A stretch of DNA of 41,837 bases, taken from an uncultured Granulosicoccaceae bacterium. GTDB lineage: Bacteria; Pseudomonadota; Gammaproteobacteria; Granulosicoccales; Granulosicoccaceae. Made by a program: the position numbers and the translations under genes. The notes under the pieces are model-generated. The model did no database searches. It saw only the letters and a program-made list of their open reading frames with translations, and was not told the origin of the DNA. The stretch is from positions 1 through 41,837 of the forward strand of contig CALGJU010000255.1 of the NCBI GenBank assembly GCA_937928685.1. Reading direction: 5' to 3'. Each line of letters begins with the position of its first letter. Positions within the stretch are counted from its first letter, which is position 1. This document shows positions 17,674 through 28,190 of this stretch, piece by piece.

Positions 17674-18171
17674 TCAGGCGGCGGCGCCACAACACTTTTT
17701 GTACTTTTTACCGCTGCCGCAAGTGCAGGGATCATTGCGTCCAATTTTGGGCGAATCGCGCCGAATCTGCTCTACCTTCGGCGCTTCAGCATCAACGAAA
17801 TACCAATTGTCCTGGTGTTTTTTGAACAAGCTTACCTCGTGATGATTAATCGGATTGCCGTTGGTGTCGTTAAATTTGGCAATAAATTCAACCGTGCCCT
17901 CTTCGTCCTGTTCGCCGCCGAGTTCAGTTTTTCTGATTTCAAGGCTTAGCCACTCAGAGTTTTCTGCCCAGTCTTTTGTGCTTGCGATATCAATTTCGGC
18001 ACGATGCGCCGGATGATGGGTTTTTTGAATGTAGTCAATGTTGGCAAATGTATGGGCGGTGTAGCGCGAACGTAACAGTGCAACAGCGGTGGGCGGCTTC
18101 TTTTTGCCCTTTAAATAGGGTGCACAACAATCTGAAAATTCAATGTTGGAGCTGCAAGGGCATAAACTCAT
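17674..18171 (-). CDS. YchJ-family SEC-C motif protein (UPF0225)
   Basis: A 165-residue protein with a metal-binding Cys cluster at each end: [13 protein letters not shown] at the N terminus and a SEC-C motif, [19 protein letters not shown], at the C terminus. The middle has an NTF2-like fold signature ([18 protein letters not shown]; later [12 protein letters not shown]). This is the arrangement of E. coli YchJ. SEC-C motifs bind zinc and resemble that of SecA; the exact role of YchJ is not settled. It converges with the alpha/beta hydrolase gene, whose stop is 31 bases away. Confidence 0.93.
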   Translation of the reverse strand: MSLCPCSSNIEFSDCCAPYLKGKKKPPTAVALLRSRYTAHTFANIDYIQKTHHPAHRAEIDIASTKDWAENSEWLSLEIRKTELGGEQDEEGTVEFIAKFNDTNGNPINHHEVSLFKKHQDNWYFVDAEAPKVEQIRRDSPKIGRNDPCTCGSGKKYKKCCGAAA

Positions 18172-18251
18172 TATCTGTCTACCGTCTCTAATAACTATTG
18201 CGGATGAATCATGGCTGGCCGCAGTGAAAGCGCCCGTCTTATTGTGACAAG

Positions 18252-18566
18252 TTAATGTGGCAATTCAGTGACATCAACTTCAAGATGCATGTCCAGCAAT
18301 TTACTGCCCAGCAGACTGACATTGCCAGAGCGCCGATCCTGTCCTGATGCACTGAACTCGAAAGTATACCAACGGGCAATGCCCATGTGTCCCCGATCGG
18401 AACGTCGCAGTCTCATTTTATTCATTGAAACGGTTTGATCGAGTAATTGCACGCCGCAACGCTGACAGGCGTCACGCGCGAAGTGGATTGCGGTCTCCCG
18501 GCTCTGTGCACTAAACCACCAAAAGGCGAGTGCGGCCAAGAGTAAAAAAATCAGTAAAATATCCAT
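18252..18566 (-). CDS. DUF3301 small membrane protein
   Basis: A 104-residue protein with one N-terminal transmembrane segment (about residues 2-20, [17 protein letters not shown]), then a conserved cytoplasmic domain including [14 protein letters not shown] and [19 protein letters not shown]. This matches the DUF3301 family, widespread in gammaproteobacteria and without known function. It is divergent from the DUF1244 gene, with a 186-base shared upstream region. Confidence 0.88.
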   Translation of the reverse strand: MDILLIFLLLAALAFWWFSAQSRETAIHFARDACQRCGVQLLDQTVSMNKMRLRRSDRGHMGIARWYTFEFSASGQDRRSGNVSLLGSKLLDMHLEVDVTELPH

Positions 18567-18752
18567 ACCGGGTTCATTTGGAAATGTGGCTTGCGATTTA
18601 CTTTAGAATTGTAGGCCAATCTCTGTTGAGACGACGTTATCTTTACAAAACTAAGATGAGCGCCAAAATCAACGACACTTTGACATTGGCGAACTTTGCA
18701 CGATTATCTCGCTCTACCTTATCTGCCGCAGCCAATTTTTTGGAGAAATACC

Positions 18753-19043
18753 TTGGATACCACTACACAAACAGAACTCGAAGCGGCGGCCTTTCGTCGC
18801 CTTGTCTCGCATCTGCGTGAGCGCCACGATGTTCAAAACATAGATATGATGAACTTGGCTGGATTTTGCCGCAACTGTTTGTCCAAGTGGTATCTGGCAG
18901 AGGCGAGTGAGCGCGATCTTGATCTGAACCTGGATGCGGCCAGAGAGATCGTCTACGGCATGCCTTATGCGCAGTGGAAAGATCAATATCAGACCGAGGC
19001 AACGCAGGCGCAGAAAGATCAGTACAAACAGAGCCACCCTTAG
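18753..19043 (+). CDS. DUF1244 family protein
   Basis: A 96-residue protein containing LAGFCRNCLSKWYLAEA and VYGMPYAQWKDQYQ, the hallmark blocks of DUF1244. The CRNC pair suggests a metal or redox site, but function is unknown. The start is TTG at 18753, chosen because GGAG lies 7 bases upstream and the family usually begins just before the TExEAAAFRRLVxHL segment. Upstream in-frame codons would add an unrelated tail. A gene for a DUF6231-like protein follows 18 bases downstream, so the two are probably an operon. Confidence 0.9.
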   Translation: MDTTTQTELEAAAFRRLVSHLRERHDVQNIDMMNLAGFCRNCLSKWYLAEASERDLDLNLDAAREIVYGMPYAQWKDQYQTEATQAQKDQYKQSHP

Positions 19044-19061
19044 CCGCCGTCGCGGGCAATC

Positions 19062-19583
19062 ATGACTGAAGATGATCGCCAACAGCTGGCTGTAGAACTG
19101 GTGTTGAGTCATATCCGGATTGAACAAACACCCAGTGTGTTATTGCTCAGCGATAGCTGTGATGAGGTGCAGAGCGCCGTACAGCGGGGTCTAGACGCAC
19201 TGCCGTGGGAAAGTTCACAATTGCCAGGGCTGGTGTCACTGCGGTTGAGCGATGTGGCGCATGATCTCTCATTGTTGCAGGGACGCTGGTCATTGGCTTG
19301 TGTGATTGATCCAAAGCTGGATACGCAGGTATTAACTCGATTGCTCGCACGGGTCCGTGATTTGCACGCTGATCGGGTGCTGCATATCGACAATACAACG
19401 GGCTGGCCGCTTGCCAGCAGCCTTGCGCTAGGTTTCTCGAAGCTCAGCGCTGATGATAATTTATTCGCCGATAGTGGCTTTTCTATATTTGGATTTGATA
19501 TCCGCACCTACAAATCGGTTCCCAATTGGCTCAATGCAAGGCACTGGGCCAACCCCGAGCTTTGGGGTAAACACCGGTGGTAG
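19062..19583 (+). CDS. Conserved hypothetical protein, DUF6231-like
   Basis: A 173-residue soluble protein. The most distinctive part is the C terminus, FGFDIRTYKSVPNWLNARHW followed by ANPELWGKHRW, which I recall from DUF6231 proteins of Pseudomonas and relatives; the family name is less sure than the existence of the gene. The middle has an alternating strand/helix pattern (SLACVIDPKLDTQVLTRLLA; DRVLHIDNTTGWPLA) as in nucleotide-binding or methyltransferase-like folds, but no motif confirms that. It follows the DUF1244 gene closely. Confidence 0.85.
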   Translation: MTEDDRQQLAVELVLSHIRIEQTPSVLLLSDSCDEVQSAVQRGLDALPWESSQLPGLVSLRLSDVAHDLSLLQGRWSLACVIDPKLDTQVLTRLLARVRDLHADRVLHIDNTTGWPLASSLALGFSKLSADDNLFADSGFSIFGFDIRTYKSVPNWLNARHWANPELWGKHRW

Positions 19584-19726
19584 CGACCGGGCGCCGTAAA
19601 GGCATGCATTATGTAACTCGAAACCGCCGGGCGTCTGCGGTAACCTTCGGGCGGGCTGGATGTGTGGCAATTCAATATCCATCATCTATCCTCTACCCAT
19701 CACTCTTACCTGGTCCGGAATAAACC

Positions 19727-22594
19727 ATGTCCGACATGAAAATGTTGCAAAGCACCTCGATGCTCGACGGTGGCAACATTGTGTACTTAGAAACCCAGTA
19801 CGAAAATTACCTGCGTGACCCGAATTCGGTGTCTGAATCGTGGCGTAAGTACTTTGAGCAGCTGCCCATGGTCAATGGTCAGGCTCATGATATTGCTCAC
19901 TCTGAAGTGCGTAACCACTTTTTTAACATGACACGACGATCTGCTGCCCATGCCGGTCCTGTGGGTGGTGCATCTGCCGAACATGGCAGAAAGCAGATTC
20001 AAGTCGGCGCGCTGATCGATGCGTATCGGGCGCGGGGCCACCAGCTGGCAGATATCGACCCGTTAGGCCGTATGGAAAAAATAGAAATTCGCGAAGTTCA
20101 GCTTCATGAATACGGTCTCTCAAACGCTGACCTGCCAACAGAGTTTCAAACTCCGTCACTGCACGGTATCGATAATGCCAAGCTGAGTGACATCATCGCC
20201 CATCTGGAAAAGATCTATTGCAGTACGATCGGCTATGAATATATGTATATCAACCACACAACGCAAAAGCAGTGGTTGCAGCAGCGGATAGAAAGCTATT
20301 GGTCGAAGCCGGATCTAAGCGCTGAATCGCGTAACTGGATTCTGCAGCGTTTGACTGCGGCGGAAGGTATGGAGCGATATCTCCATTCGCGCTATGTAGG
20401 GCAAAAACGATTTTCACTCGAAGGTGGCGAGAGTTTGATCGTCATTATGGGGGCGCTCGTACAGCGTGCCGGTGAAGCGGGCTGTAAAGAGATGGTGGTG
20501 GGTATGGCGCACCGCGGTCGACTCAATGTGCTGGTGAATATTCTTGGCAAGAACCCGGCAGAGCTGTTTTCAGAGTTTGAAGGCAAACATCAGGAACATC
20601 TGTCCTCCGGTGATGTGAAATATCATCAGGGCTTTTCGTCAGATATAAAAATCAGTGGCAACCAGTACATGCACCTGGCATTGGCGTTTAATCCATCACA
20701 TCTGGAAATTGTATCGCCGGTGGTTGAGGGCTCGGTACGCTCTCGCCAAGACCGCTATGAAGACAGTGATGGTCAATACGTGCTGCCGATCAACATCCAT
20801 GGTGATGCGGCATTCGCAGGCCAGGGCGTGGTGATGGAAACTTTTAATATGGCCGACTCGCGTGGTTTTTCTACCAAGGGCACGGTACATATTATTGTAA
20901 ACAATCAAATCGGATTCACGACCAGCAATCAGCAGGACGTGCGTTCAACCTTATATGCGTCTGATGTGGCAAAGATGATCAACGCGCCGATATTCCACGT
21001 CAATGGCGATGACCCGGAAGCTGTCTTGTTTGTGAGCCAGCTGGCGCTTGATTTTAGAAATGAATTCCACAAAGACGTGGTCATAGATCTGGTGTGCTAC
21101 CGTCGCCATGGCCACAACGAAGCGGATGAGCCATCAGCGACGCAACCGATGATGTACAAAACCATCAAAGCATTGGCAACCACTCGGCAATTGTATGCAG
21201 AAAAGCTGGTGAAAGCGGGTGTTGCCGAAGCAGCTTATCCAGATGCTCTGGTAGAAGAGTATCGCGATAAGCTCGATGCTGGAATCACTGTGGCACCCAA
21301 TGTTGAAGTCGACGCAGATATTGATAAGGCGCACGATATTGCCTGGGGCAACTATTTAAAAGCTGACTGGCGTTCCCCGTATGACAGTCGTGTATCGATA
21401 GATACACTGCAAAAACTCGGCACCTCATTAACCACGTTGCCCGAAGGTCTGGTACTGCACTCACGGGTTAAAAAGATCATTGAAGATCGCCGCAAGATGA
21501 CAGCCGGTGCATTGCCGATAGATTGGGGCTGTGCTGAAAACCTTGCTTACGCAACGCTTTTAAATGACGGCTTTCCAGTCAGAATTTCTGGTCAGGACTG
21601 TGGTCGCGGCACCTTTTTCCATCGCCACGCAGTGCTTCACAATCAAAATAAATCAGAGGCCTATGTGCCGCTTCGAAATCTTTTTGAAGGGCAGCCGAAC
21701 TTTCTGGTCATTGATTCCGTGTTATCTGAAGAAGCCGTGCTTGCATTCGAATACGGTTATGCCACGGCTGACCCGAACACACTGCTTATCTGGGAAGCGC
21801 AATTTGGTGATTTTGCCAACGGAGCACAGGTGGTAATCGACCAGTTTATAAGCTCTGGTGAAACCAAGTGGGGGCGTTTGTGTGGCCTTTCAATGTTTTT
21901 ACCACACGGCTATGAAGGCCAGGGCCCGGAACATTCCTCAGCCCGCCTGGAACGGTTTTTACAGCTGTGCGCGGAAGATAATATGCAGGTGCTTGTGCCG
22001 AGCACACCGGCACAGGCTTATCACATGATTCGTCGGCAGATGGTAAGGCCCATGCGCAGACCTCTGATAGTAATGACTCCAAAAAGTCTGCTGCGCCATC
22101 GATTGGCGGTATCAACACTTGAAGATCTGGCCAACGGCACTTTTGAACCTGTGCTGGGAGAGATTGATCCGATTGACCCAACGGCCGTTACGCGACTGGT
22201 TTTTTGTTCCGGCAAGGTGTACTACGATCTGCTGGAAAAACGGCGTGAGGAAAACATAGAAAATATCGCCATCGTTCGCGTCGAACAGTTGTACCCGTTC
22301 CCGTATACAGAAATGAGCGCCATTATTGCGATGTATCCTAATGCCAGCCAAATTGTGTGGTGTCAGGAAGAGCCGCGCAATCAAGGCGCCTGGCGTGCCA
22401 CTCGACACCGGGTTGAACGGGTGCTGGGTGAAGGACAGCATCTGGAGTTTGCCGGCAGGCCGCCTTCCGCATCACCCGCGGTAGGCTATGCTAATCAACA
22501 TATCAAAGAACAGACCACGCTGGTGTTAGAGGCGTTGGCATTGCAGGAAAACAGTCAGCATCGAGTTGAAACTCAACTCAACGCCGATACCTAA
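19727..22594 (+). CDS. sucA: 2-oxoglutarate dehydrogenase E1 component
   Basis: A full-length 955-residue thiamine-diphosphate enzyme that decarboxylates 2-oxoglutarate and passes the succinyl group to the lipoyl arm of SucB. Family blocks seen in order: N-terminal E2-binding peptide (YLETQYENYLRDP), GMAHRGRLNVL, HGDAAFAGQGVVMET, the TPP/Mg region IIVNNQIGFTTS, RRHGHNEADEP, and C-terminal FLPHGYEGQGPEHSSAR. It is the first gene of a five-gene TCA-cycle operon; sucB follows after 41 bases. The sdh and gltA genes that often precede sucA are not here. The 143 bases upstream show no clear promoter by eye. Confidence 0.98.
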   Translation: MSDMKMLQSTSMLDGGNIVYLETQYENYLRDPNSVSESWRKYFEQLPMVNGQAHDIAHSEVRNHFFNMTRRSAAHAGPVGGASAEHGRKQIQVGALIDAYRARGHQLADIDPLGRMEKIEIREVQLHEYGLSNADLPTEFQTPSLHGIDNAKLSDIIAHLEKIYCSTIGYEYMYINHTTQKQWLQQRIESYWSKPDLSAESRNWILQRLTAAEGMERYLHSRYVGQKRFSLEGGESLIVIMGALVQRAGEAGCKEMVVGMAHRGRLNVLVNILGKNPAELFSEFEGKHQEHLSSGDVKYHQGFSSDIKISGNQYMHLALAFNPSHLEIVSPVVEGSVRSRQDRYEDSDGQYVLPINIHGDAAFAGQGVVMETFNMADSRGFSTKGTVHIIVNNQIGFTTSNQQDVRSTLYASDVAKMINAPIFHVNGDDPEAVLFVSQLALDFRNEFHKDVVIDLVCYRRHGHNEADEPSATQPMMYKTIKALATTRQLYAEKLVKAGVAEAAYPDALVEEYRDKLDAGITVAPNVEVDADIDKAHDIAWGNYLKADWRSPYDSRVSIDTLQKLGTSLTTLPEGLVLHSRVKKIIEDRRKMTAGALPIDWGCAENLAYATLLNDGFPVRISGQDCGRGTFFHRHAVLHNQNKSEAYVPLRNLFEGQPNFLVIDSVLSEEAVLAFEYGYATADPNTLLIWEAQFGDFANGAQVVIDQFISSGETKWGRLCGLSMFLPHGYEGQGPEHSSARLERFLQLCAEDNMQVLVPSTPAQAYHMIRRQMVRPMRRPLIVMTPKSLLRHRLAVSTLEDLANGTFEPVLGEIDPIDPTAVTRLVFCSGKVYYDLLEKRREENIENIAIVRVEQLYPFPYTEMSAIIAMYPNASQIVWCQEEPRNQGAWRATRHRVERVLGEGQHLEFAGRPPSASPAVGYANQHIKEQTTLVLEALALQENSQHRVETQLNADT

Positions 22595-22635
22595 TACACT
22601 TTAATGATCGAGAAAGCAGGTTTTAATAGAAGCCA

Positions 22636-23868
22636 ATGAGTACTGAAATCAAGGTTCCCGTTTTACCAGAGTCTGTCGCAGATGCCACAATTCTGGCGTG
22701 GCAGAAGCAACCGGGCGATGCAGTAAAGCGAGATGAAGTGCTCGTTGAAGTGGAGACCGATAAGGTCGTGCTTGAAGTGCCCGCACCGTCTGACGGTGTG
22801 CTTACCTCTATTGTTGCTGATGAAGGCACGACAGTCGTAGCACAGGAATTATTGGGCATAATGGAAGTCGGTGCGGTGGCAGAAACTACTGCCGCAGCGC
22901 CCGCGAATGAAGATTCATCTGCTGCTTCGGCCGGTGGTGCTGTTGGCGGCCCGACCAGTCCATCGGTCAGGCACATGATGTCTGAGCACGGTGTTGATCG
23001 TGATCAGGTGGCTGGAACAGGTAAAGGCGGCAGAATAAATAAAGGCGATGTGCAAGCACATGTAGCCGGTGGCGCTGCAGCGCAATCTCCAGCACCTGCT
23101 GCGGCAAGTGCAAATTCGGGAATAGCCGCATCCTCTGCTGCTGCACCTGTTCGCCGTGAAATGGGTGATCGCGAAGAGCGTCGAGTGCCGATGTCCCGAT
23201 TGCGTGCCCGAATCGCTGAGCGTTTGCTGCACGCAACTCAAACCACCGCCATGCTAACCACTTTTAACGAAGTGGATATGGAGCCGATAAAAACGCTGCG
23301 ATCGCAATATAAAGATCAATTTGAAAAGGCTCACGGGGTGCGTCTGGGCTTTATGTCGATCTTTGTCAAGGCGGCCACTGAAGCGTTAAAGCGCTACCCT
23401 GATATCAACGCCTCTTTAGATGGTGATGATGTGGTGTACCACGGCTTTTGTGATATCGGCATCGCCGTATCTTCGGATCGCGGGTTGGTTGTGCCGGTGC
23501 TGCGTGATACAGAACTGCTCTCGTTGGCTGACATCGAAACACAGATTGGTGAATACGCCGGTCGTGCTAAAGACGGAAAGCTCGGCATGGACGATCTCAC
23601 TGGTGGTACTTTCACAATTACCAACGGTGGTGTTTTTGGTTCATTGATGTCCACCCCTATTCTGAATCCACCACAAAGTGCAATTCTCGGGATGCACACT
23701 ATCCAGGAACGGCCAGTGGCACGTAACGGCGAAGTGGTCATTAAGCCAATGATGTACATCGCGCTGTCATACGATCATCGAATAGTGGATGGCCAGGGTG
23801 CGGTGGGTTTTCTTAAAACGATCAAAGAACTGGTGGAAGAGCCGGCTAAAATCCTGCTCGATATCTAG
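22636..23868 (+). CDS. sucB: Dihydrolipoyllysine succinyltransferase (E2)
   Basis: A 410-residue E2 enzyme. A single lipoyl domain carries the modified Lys43 in [10 protein letters not shown]. An Ala/Gly-rich linker, a peripheral subunit-binding domain ([20 protein letters not shown], about 107-126), a second Ala-rich linker and the acyltransferase domain follow. The catalytic motif is [12 protein letters not shown], with His381 and Asp385. It transfers succinyl from E1 to CoA in the 2-oxoglutarate dehydrogenase complex. lpdA normally follows closely; here 261 bases intervene and contain an antisense open frame. Confidence 0.98.
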   Translation: MSTEIKVPVLPESVADATILAWQKQPGDAVKRDEVLVEVETDKVVLEVPAPSDGVLTSIVADEGTTVVAQELLGIMEVGAVAETTAAAPANEDSSAASAGGAVGGPTSPSVRHMMSEHGVDRDQVAGTGKGGRINKGDVQAHVAGGAAAQSPAPAAASANSGIAASSAAAPVRREMGDREERRVPMSRLRARIAERLLHATQTTAMLTTFNEVDMEPIKTLRSQYKDQFEKAHGVRLGFMSIFVKAATEALKRYPDINASLDGDDVVYHGFCDIGIAVSSDRGLVVPVLRDTELLSLADIETQIGEYAGRAKDGKLGMDDLTGGTFTITNGGVFGSLMSTPILNPPQSAILGMHTIQERPVARNGEVVIKPMMYIALSYDHRIVDGQGAVGFLKTIKELVEEPAKILLDI

Positions 23869-24132
23869 TCACTGACTGCTGAACATACAGCGGTTTTTCC
23901 ACTCGCCAATAATTGTTATCCCGTGTGCGGTATCATAGGCGGCTTTCAGGGTTGTCAGAGGCGCATTGTTTGGCCGCGTTCCCTGATTGCTTAAATTGTC
24001 TGTAAAACCGTAATTTTCGGGCGCATTGGAATCAGATCGGTCAGCTTCAATCCAGAGCTGGCTGATACTAAACCCCGTGCAGTTCGGATTGCGGCCAGTC
24101 GAAATTACATTGCAAAACCGGAGTAGCAGATG
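23869..24132 (-). pseudogene. Antisense protein-like open frame without start, probable gene relic
   Basis: On the minus strand the whole sucB-lpdA gap is an open frame of 87 codons ending in TGA right against the sucB stop. It contains no ATG, GTG or TTG except one ATG five codons from the end, and an in-frame TGA lies immediately upstream in the lpdA start region. The translation has a normal amino-acid mix (for example GFSISQLWIEADRSDSNAPE, then LKAAYDTAHGITIIGEWKNR, three Cys residues) and resembles the C-terminal part of a small secreted protein. I read it as the remnant of a gene interrupted by the suc operon, though a chance frame is possible. No family could be assigned. Confidence 0.4.
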
Positions 24133-25563
24133 TCAGATAAATACGATGTCATTGTCATAGGTGGCGGGCCGGCCGGTTATGTTGCGGCGATACGGTGCGC
24201 ACAACTTGGCTTGAACACCGCCTGTGTGGAAAGCTGGATCAACAAACAAGGCAAGCCCGCATTAGGCGGTACTTGTTTGAATGTCGGTTGCATCCCGTCA
24301 AAAGCATTGCTGGAAAGTAGTCAGCTGTATTCTGATGCGAAACATCATTTTGGCGACCACGGTATTGTGGTGCCATCAGTGACCGCTGATGTGCCTAAAA
24401 TGATTCAATCCAAAGATAAGATAGTGCAGGAACTCACTGGTGGTATTGAGGGCTTGTTTAAAGCCAACAAAATAACCTGGATCAAAGGCACTGGTTCACT
24501 GCTGCCGGACAGACAGGTAGAAGTCACTGCACACGACAACAGCAAAAGTATTCATAGCGCTGGAAATGTCATTCTTGCGACCGGCTCAACTTCCATTGAA
24601 ATAGCCGCTGTACCCTTGCAGGGTGATGTCATTGTCGATTCTGCCGGTGCGCTTGACTGGGAATCTGTGCCTGAAAAGCTTTGTGTAATTGGCGCTGGAG
24701 TTATCGGTCTTGAACTCGGCAGTGTGTGGCGACGACTGGGCGCAGAAGTCGTTGTGCTTGAAGCACAGGATGCGTTCCTACCCATGGTTGATGATCAGAT
24801 AGCCCGCGACTCACTGCGTCAGTTTAGCCAGCAAGGGCTCGACATCAAGCTTGGCGCACGTGTGATGGCGTCATCTGTAAATGGCGATAAAGTGAGCATT
24901 GAGTACACCGATAAAGACGGAGAGCAACAGTTGCAGGTTGATCGTGTGATTGTCGCTGTTGGCAGACGTTCTAATATTAGCCAGCTGACACTGCCTGAAA
25001 CTGACTTACTGATAGATGAGCGTGGCTTGGTGCATGTCAACGGTGCATGCGAAACCAACTTGCCCGGTGTATGGGCTATCGGTGATCTAGTGCGCGGGCC
25101 CATGTTGGCGCATAAAGGTTCTGAAGAGGGGGTCGCGGTGGCAGAGCGTATCGCCGGACATCAATGTCATCTGAACTATGATGCGATACCTTCGGTGATA
25201 TATACCCATCCGGAAATCTCATGGGTTGGAAAGACCGAAGAACAACTTAAAGAAGAAGGCGCTAATTATAAAAAAGGGGTCTTTCCGTTTCTGGCCAGCG
25301 GTCGAGCCAAAGCAATGCAGGATACCGCAGGCATGGTGAAGATCCTTGCTGATGCAGATAGTGACGCAGTGTTGGGCATGCATATTGTCGGGCCGCACAG
25401 TTCAGAGCTGATAGGTCACGGTGTATTGACCCTTGAGTTTGAAGGCACCATTGAAGATATTGCGCGTACCGTGTTTGCTCATCCGACGTTGTCAGAGGCT
25501 ATTCATGAAGCTGCACTCGGTGCTGATGGGCGTGCCATTCATATACCCAACAGGAATCGCTGA
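24130..25563 (+). CDS. lpdA: Dihydrolipoyl dehydrogenase (E3)
   Basis: A 477-residue FAD-dependent disulfide oxidoreductase that reoxidises the lipoyl groups of SucB. The FAD motif is GGGPAGYVAA (11-20). The redox disulfide is Cys49 and Cys54 in GGTCLNVGCIPSKAL. The NAD-binding motif is VIGAGVIGLELGSVW, and the C-terminal active-site HPTLSEAIHEAAL is intact. It is the third gene of the suc operon. A short GGAG-like sequence precedes the ATG. The next gene, sucC, starts 131 bases downstream. Confidence 0.98.
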   Translation: MSDKYDVIVIGGGPAGYVAAIRCAQLGLNTACVESWINKQGKPALGGTCLNVGCIPSKALLESSQLYSDAKHHFGDHGIVVPSVTADVPKMIQSKDKIVQELTGGIEGLFKANKITWIKGTGSLLPDRQVEVTAHDNSKSIHSAGNVILATGSTSIEIAAVPLQGDVIVDSAGALDWESVPEKLCVIGAGVIGLELGSVWRRLGAEVVVLEAQDAFLPMVDDQIARDSLRQFSQQGLDIKLGARVMASSVNGDKVSIEYTDKDGEQQLQVDRVIVAVGRRSNISQLTLPETDLLIDERGLVHVNGACETNLPGVWAIGDLVRGPMLAHKGSEEGVAVAERIAGHQCHLNYDAIPSVIYTHPEISWVGKTEEQLKEEGANYKKGVFPFLASGRAKAMQDTAGMVKILADADSDAVLGMHIVGPHSSELIGHGVLTLEFEGTIEDIARTVFAHPTLSEAIHEAALGADGRAIHIPNRNR

Positions 25564-25694
25564 GCTCTTCAATCGGCTGAGTGTTAAAACAGATTAATAT
25601 TAAATCCTTGTAAGTCGAAAGCCACCATTGCTCACGTGTGAGTCGTATATGAAGCTTATCGATTATCAGACTAACTACGGAGATTTTTCCATAC

Positions 25695-26888
25695 ATGAAC
25701 ATTCATGAGTACCAGGCGAAAAAGCTATTAGCGGGATTCGGTATACCTGTTCCGAAAGGTGAGCCTATTCTCGAGGCCTCAGGTATAGACGCGGCGGTGG
25801 ATAACATGCCGGGGCCAGTCTATGTGGTAAAAAGCCAGATTCATGCAGGTGGTCGTGGCAAAGGGCAGTTCAAAGAGTTGGCGGCTGATGCCAAAGGCGG
25901 CGTTCGAGTTAGCTTCTCTGCAGAGGAAGCCAAAGCCAACGCACATGAAATGTTCGGCAATACACTGGTGACGCAGCAAACCGGACCGGCAGGTAAGCAG
26001 GTTAACCGGCTGTATATTGAAGATGGTGCAGATATCGACACAGAACTCTATCTGTCTATTCTTGTTGATCGGGAAACCAGTTTGTTTTCTTTTGTCGCAT
26101 CCACTGAAGGTGGAATGGACATTGAAGCGGTAGCGCACGATACCCCTGAAAAAATTCACACTGTAGGCATTGATACCTTAAAAGGTATGACCGATGCAGA
26201 TGTCGCCAAGCTCAATGCAGCGTACGGGCTTACCGGCGTTGCTGCAGAAGACGGTAAAACACTTTTTCCAACGTTGTATAAGGCGTTTGTTGAAAGTGAC
26301 ATGAGCTTGCTTGAGGTGAACCCGTTGGTAGTGTTAAAAGACGGCCATCTGCGCGTACTGGATGCCAAAGTATCCTTTGATGGTAATGCCATGTTTCGCC
26401 AGCCACAGCTTGCCGAACTTCGTGATGAGACCGAAGAGGATGAAAAAGAGCTCGAAGCCTCCAAGTATGACCTTGCCTATATTGCACTCGATGGTGACAT
26501 CGGCTGCATGGTAAACGGTGCGGGGCTTGCGATGGCGACAATGGATATCATTAAGCTCTACGGTGCTGAACCTGCGAATTTTCTCGACGTGGGTGGTGGC
26601 GCGACCACTGAAAAGGTCACCGCTGCATTTAAAATTATTACCTCAGACCCGAATGTGAAGGGAATACTGGTCAATATTTTCGGTGGAATCATGCGCTGTG
26701 ATGTTATTGCAGAAGGCGTGGTACAGGCGGTTCAGGAAGTGGGTCTTACTGTGCCTCTGGTGGTTCGTCTTGAAGGCACCAAGGTTAAAGAGGGTAAAGA
26801 CATAATCAACAATAGCGATCTAAACGTAATTGCCGCTGACGATCTGGACGATGCTGCGCAGAAAATTGTTAAAGCGGTGAAGGGGTAA
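25695..26888 (+). CDS. sucC: Succinyl-CoA synthetase beta subunit (ADP-forming)
   Basis: A 397-residue ATP-grasp subunit starting [20 protein letters not shown]. Nucleotide-binding region [15 protein letters not shown] and the metal-binding [10 protein letters not shown] block are present, as is the C-terminal [14 protein letters not shown] loop that meets the alpha subunit. With SucD it makes succinate and ATP/GTP from succinyl-CoA. GGAG lies about 12 bases before the ATG. sucD begins 3 bases after the stop, so translation is probably coupled. Confidence 0.98.
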   Translation: MNIHEYQAKKLLAGFGIPVPKGEPILEASGIDAAVDNMPGPVYVVKSQIHAGGRGKGQFKELAADAKGGVRVSFSAEEAKANAHEMFGNTLVTQQTGPAGKQVNRLYIEDGADIDTELYLSILVDRETSLFSFVASTEGGMDIEAVAHDTPEKIHTVGIDTLKGMTDADVAKLNAAYGLTGVAAEDGKTLFPTLYKAFVESDMSLLEVNPLVVLKDGHLRVLDAKVSFDGNAMFRQPQLAELRDETEEDEKELEASKYDLAYIALDGDIGCMVNGAGLAMATMDIIKLYGAEPANFLDVGGGATTEKVTAAFKIITSDPNVKGILVNIFGGIMRCDVIAEGVVQAVQEVGLTVPLVVRLEGTKVKEGKDIINNSDLNVIAADDLDDAAQKIVKAVKG

Positions 26889-26891
26889 GTT

Positions 26892-27803
26892 ATGTCAATA
26901 CTGATAAACAAAGACACTAAAATTTTAGTACAGGGCCTGACGGGCAAAACCGGTACTTTTCACACTGAACAAGCGCTGGCCTATCATGGTACGCAGATGG
27001 TCGGTGGCATTCACCCCAAAAAGGGCGGTACCACCTGGGTCTCTGAAAATGGTGATTCAAAAGGGTCTGAACTGCCGGTGTTTGCCACGGTTAAAGAAGG
27101 TGTATCGGAAACCGGCGCTGATGCCTCCGTCGTTTATGTGCCGCCAGCGGGCGCTGCGGCTGCGATCATCGAGGCCATTGAAGCTGAGGTGGCTCTGATC
27201 ATCTGTATTACTGAAGGTGTACCGGTCAGAGACATGGTCAACGTAAAGGCCAGATTGGCTGATTCCAAATCACGTTTAGTGGGACCGAATTGCCCAGGTT
27301 TGTTAACGCCTAATGAGTGCAAGATCGGCATTATGCCCGGCACCATCTTTAAGAAAGGGTCAGTTGGTGTGGTATCACGCTCCGGCACATTGACTTATGA
27401 AGCCGTGTATCAAACCACTATGGCGGGCCTTGGGCAGACGACCGCTGTGGGTATAGGTGGTGATCCAGTCAAGGGTACGGAGTTTATCGATGTCCTTGAT
27501 CTGTTCCTCGATGATCCGGAAACCGAGTCAATTATTATGATCGGGGAAATCGGTGGCTCCGCTGAAGAAGAAGCTTCAGAGTGGCTGACAGAGCAAGCTG
27601 CCAAGGGTCGTAAGAAACCGGTTGCCGGTTTCATAGCAGGACGTACTGCACCTCCGGGACGCACGATGGGACATGCCGGTGCGGTGATCTCAGGCGGTAA
27701 AGGTGGTGCTGATGATAAAATTACTGCAATGGAGGCTGCCGGTATAGTGGTTTCTCCGTCACCAGCAAAATTAGGTGAGACGCTCTTAACAGCGATCGGC
27801 TAA
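26892..27803 (+). CDS. sucD: Succinyl-CoA synthetase alpha subunit
   Basis: A 303-residue CoA-binding and phosphoryl-carrying subunit. The CoA-binding N terminus ([20 protein letters not shown]-type block) is intact, and the phosphorylated His is His261 in [27 protein letters not shown] and [12 protein letters not shown] are family blocks. It is slightly longer than the E. coli subunit. It is the last gene of the suc operon, followed by a clear terminator 40 bases downstream. Confidence 0.98.
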   Translation: MSILINKDTKILVQGLTGKTGTFHTEQALAYHGTQMVGGIHPKKGGTTWVSENGDSKGSELPVFATVKEGVSETGADASVVYVPPAGAAAAIIEAIEAEVALIICITEGVPVRDMVNVKARLADSKSRLVGPNCPGLLTPNECKIGIMPGTIFKKGSVGVVSRSGTLTYEAVYQTTMAGLGQTTAVGIGGDPVKGTEFIDVLDLFLDDPETESIIMIGEIGGSAEEEASEWLTEQAAKGRKKPVAGFIAGRTAPPGRTMGHAGAVISGGKGGADDKITAMEAAGIVVSPSPAKLGETLLTAIG

Positions 27804-27843
27804 ATTCATAATGGTGCAATGCCGTTATTGAGATTACATTGTT

Positions 27844-27875
27844 AATGCCATCACATTGTTGATGGCATTTTTTTT
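27844..27875 (+). terminator. Rho-independent terminator of the suc operon
   Basis: A 10-bp stem (AATGCCATCA with TGATGGCATT) and a 6-base loop are followed by six further T residues, starting 41 bases after the sucD stop. Confidence 0.92.
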
Positions 27876-28190
27876 GGACTAACGCCGTGCACCTGTGCAG
27901 CATTTGTGTCCGACACCGAAAACAATTTCCTGCAGATAAGAACGCTATGTCATTGACACCGTCAAGTTAATCCCGCTTTAGGGGATCTTGAAGCGTGCTT
28001 AAAGTCTGATGATGTTTCGGATGTTTATTAGTTTACTAACGAACTGTGAATTAACGCAGATTATCTCCTGAGATTTTGGCTGGTACGTTCAAATTCAGTT
28101 TGACTAAACGAGCTTATTAACCTTATCTGGCCATGGTACAGATTATGATATGTCCTTTGTCACACGAGTTGTTTATGACTTGGAGACAAG
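27876..28190. other. Intergenic region before the ATP-grasp gene
   Basis: About 315 bases without a supported gene. Only very short frames occur, such as 28 codons from a GTG at 27887 and 20 codons from an ATG near 28010; neither has a ribosome binding site. I looked for a RiPP precursor next to the ATP-grasp gene and saw none that convinces. GGAG lies 6 bases before the ATP-grasp ATG. Confidence 0.5.

Noticed and set aside
27876-28190. Possible graspetide-type precursor peptide next to the ATP-grasp gene
   Set aside because: The short frames here lack ribosome binding sites and the repeated Thr/Glu/Asp core motifs expected of such precursors.
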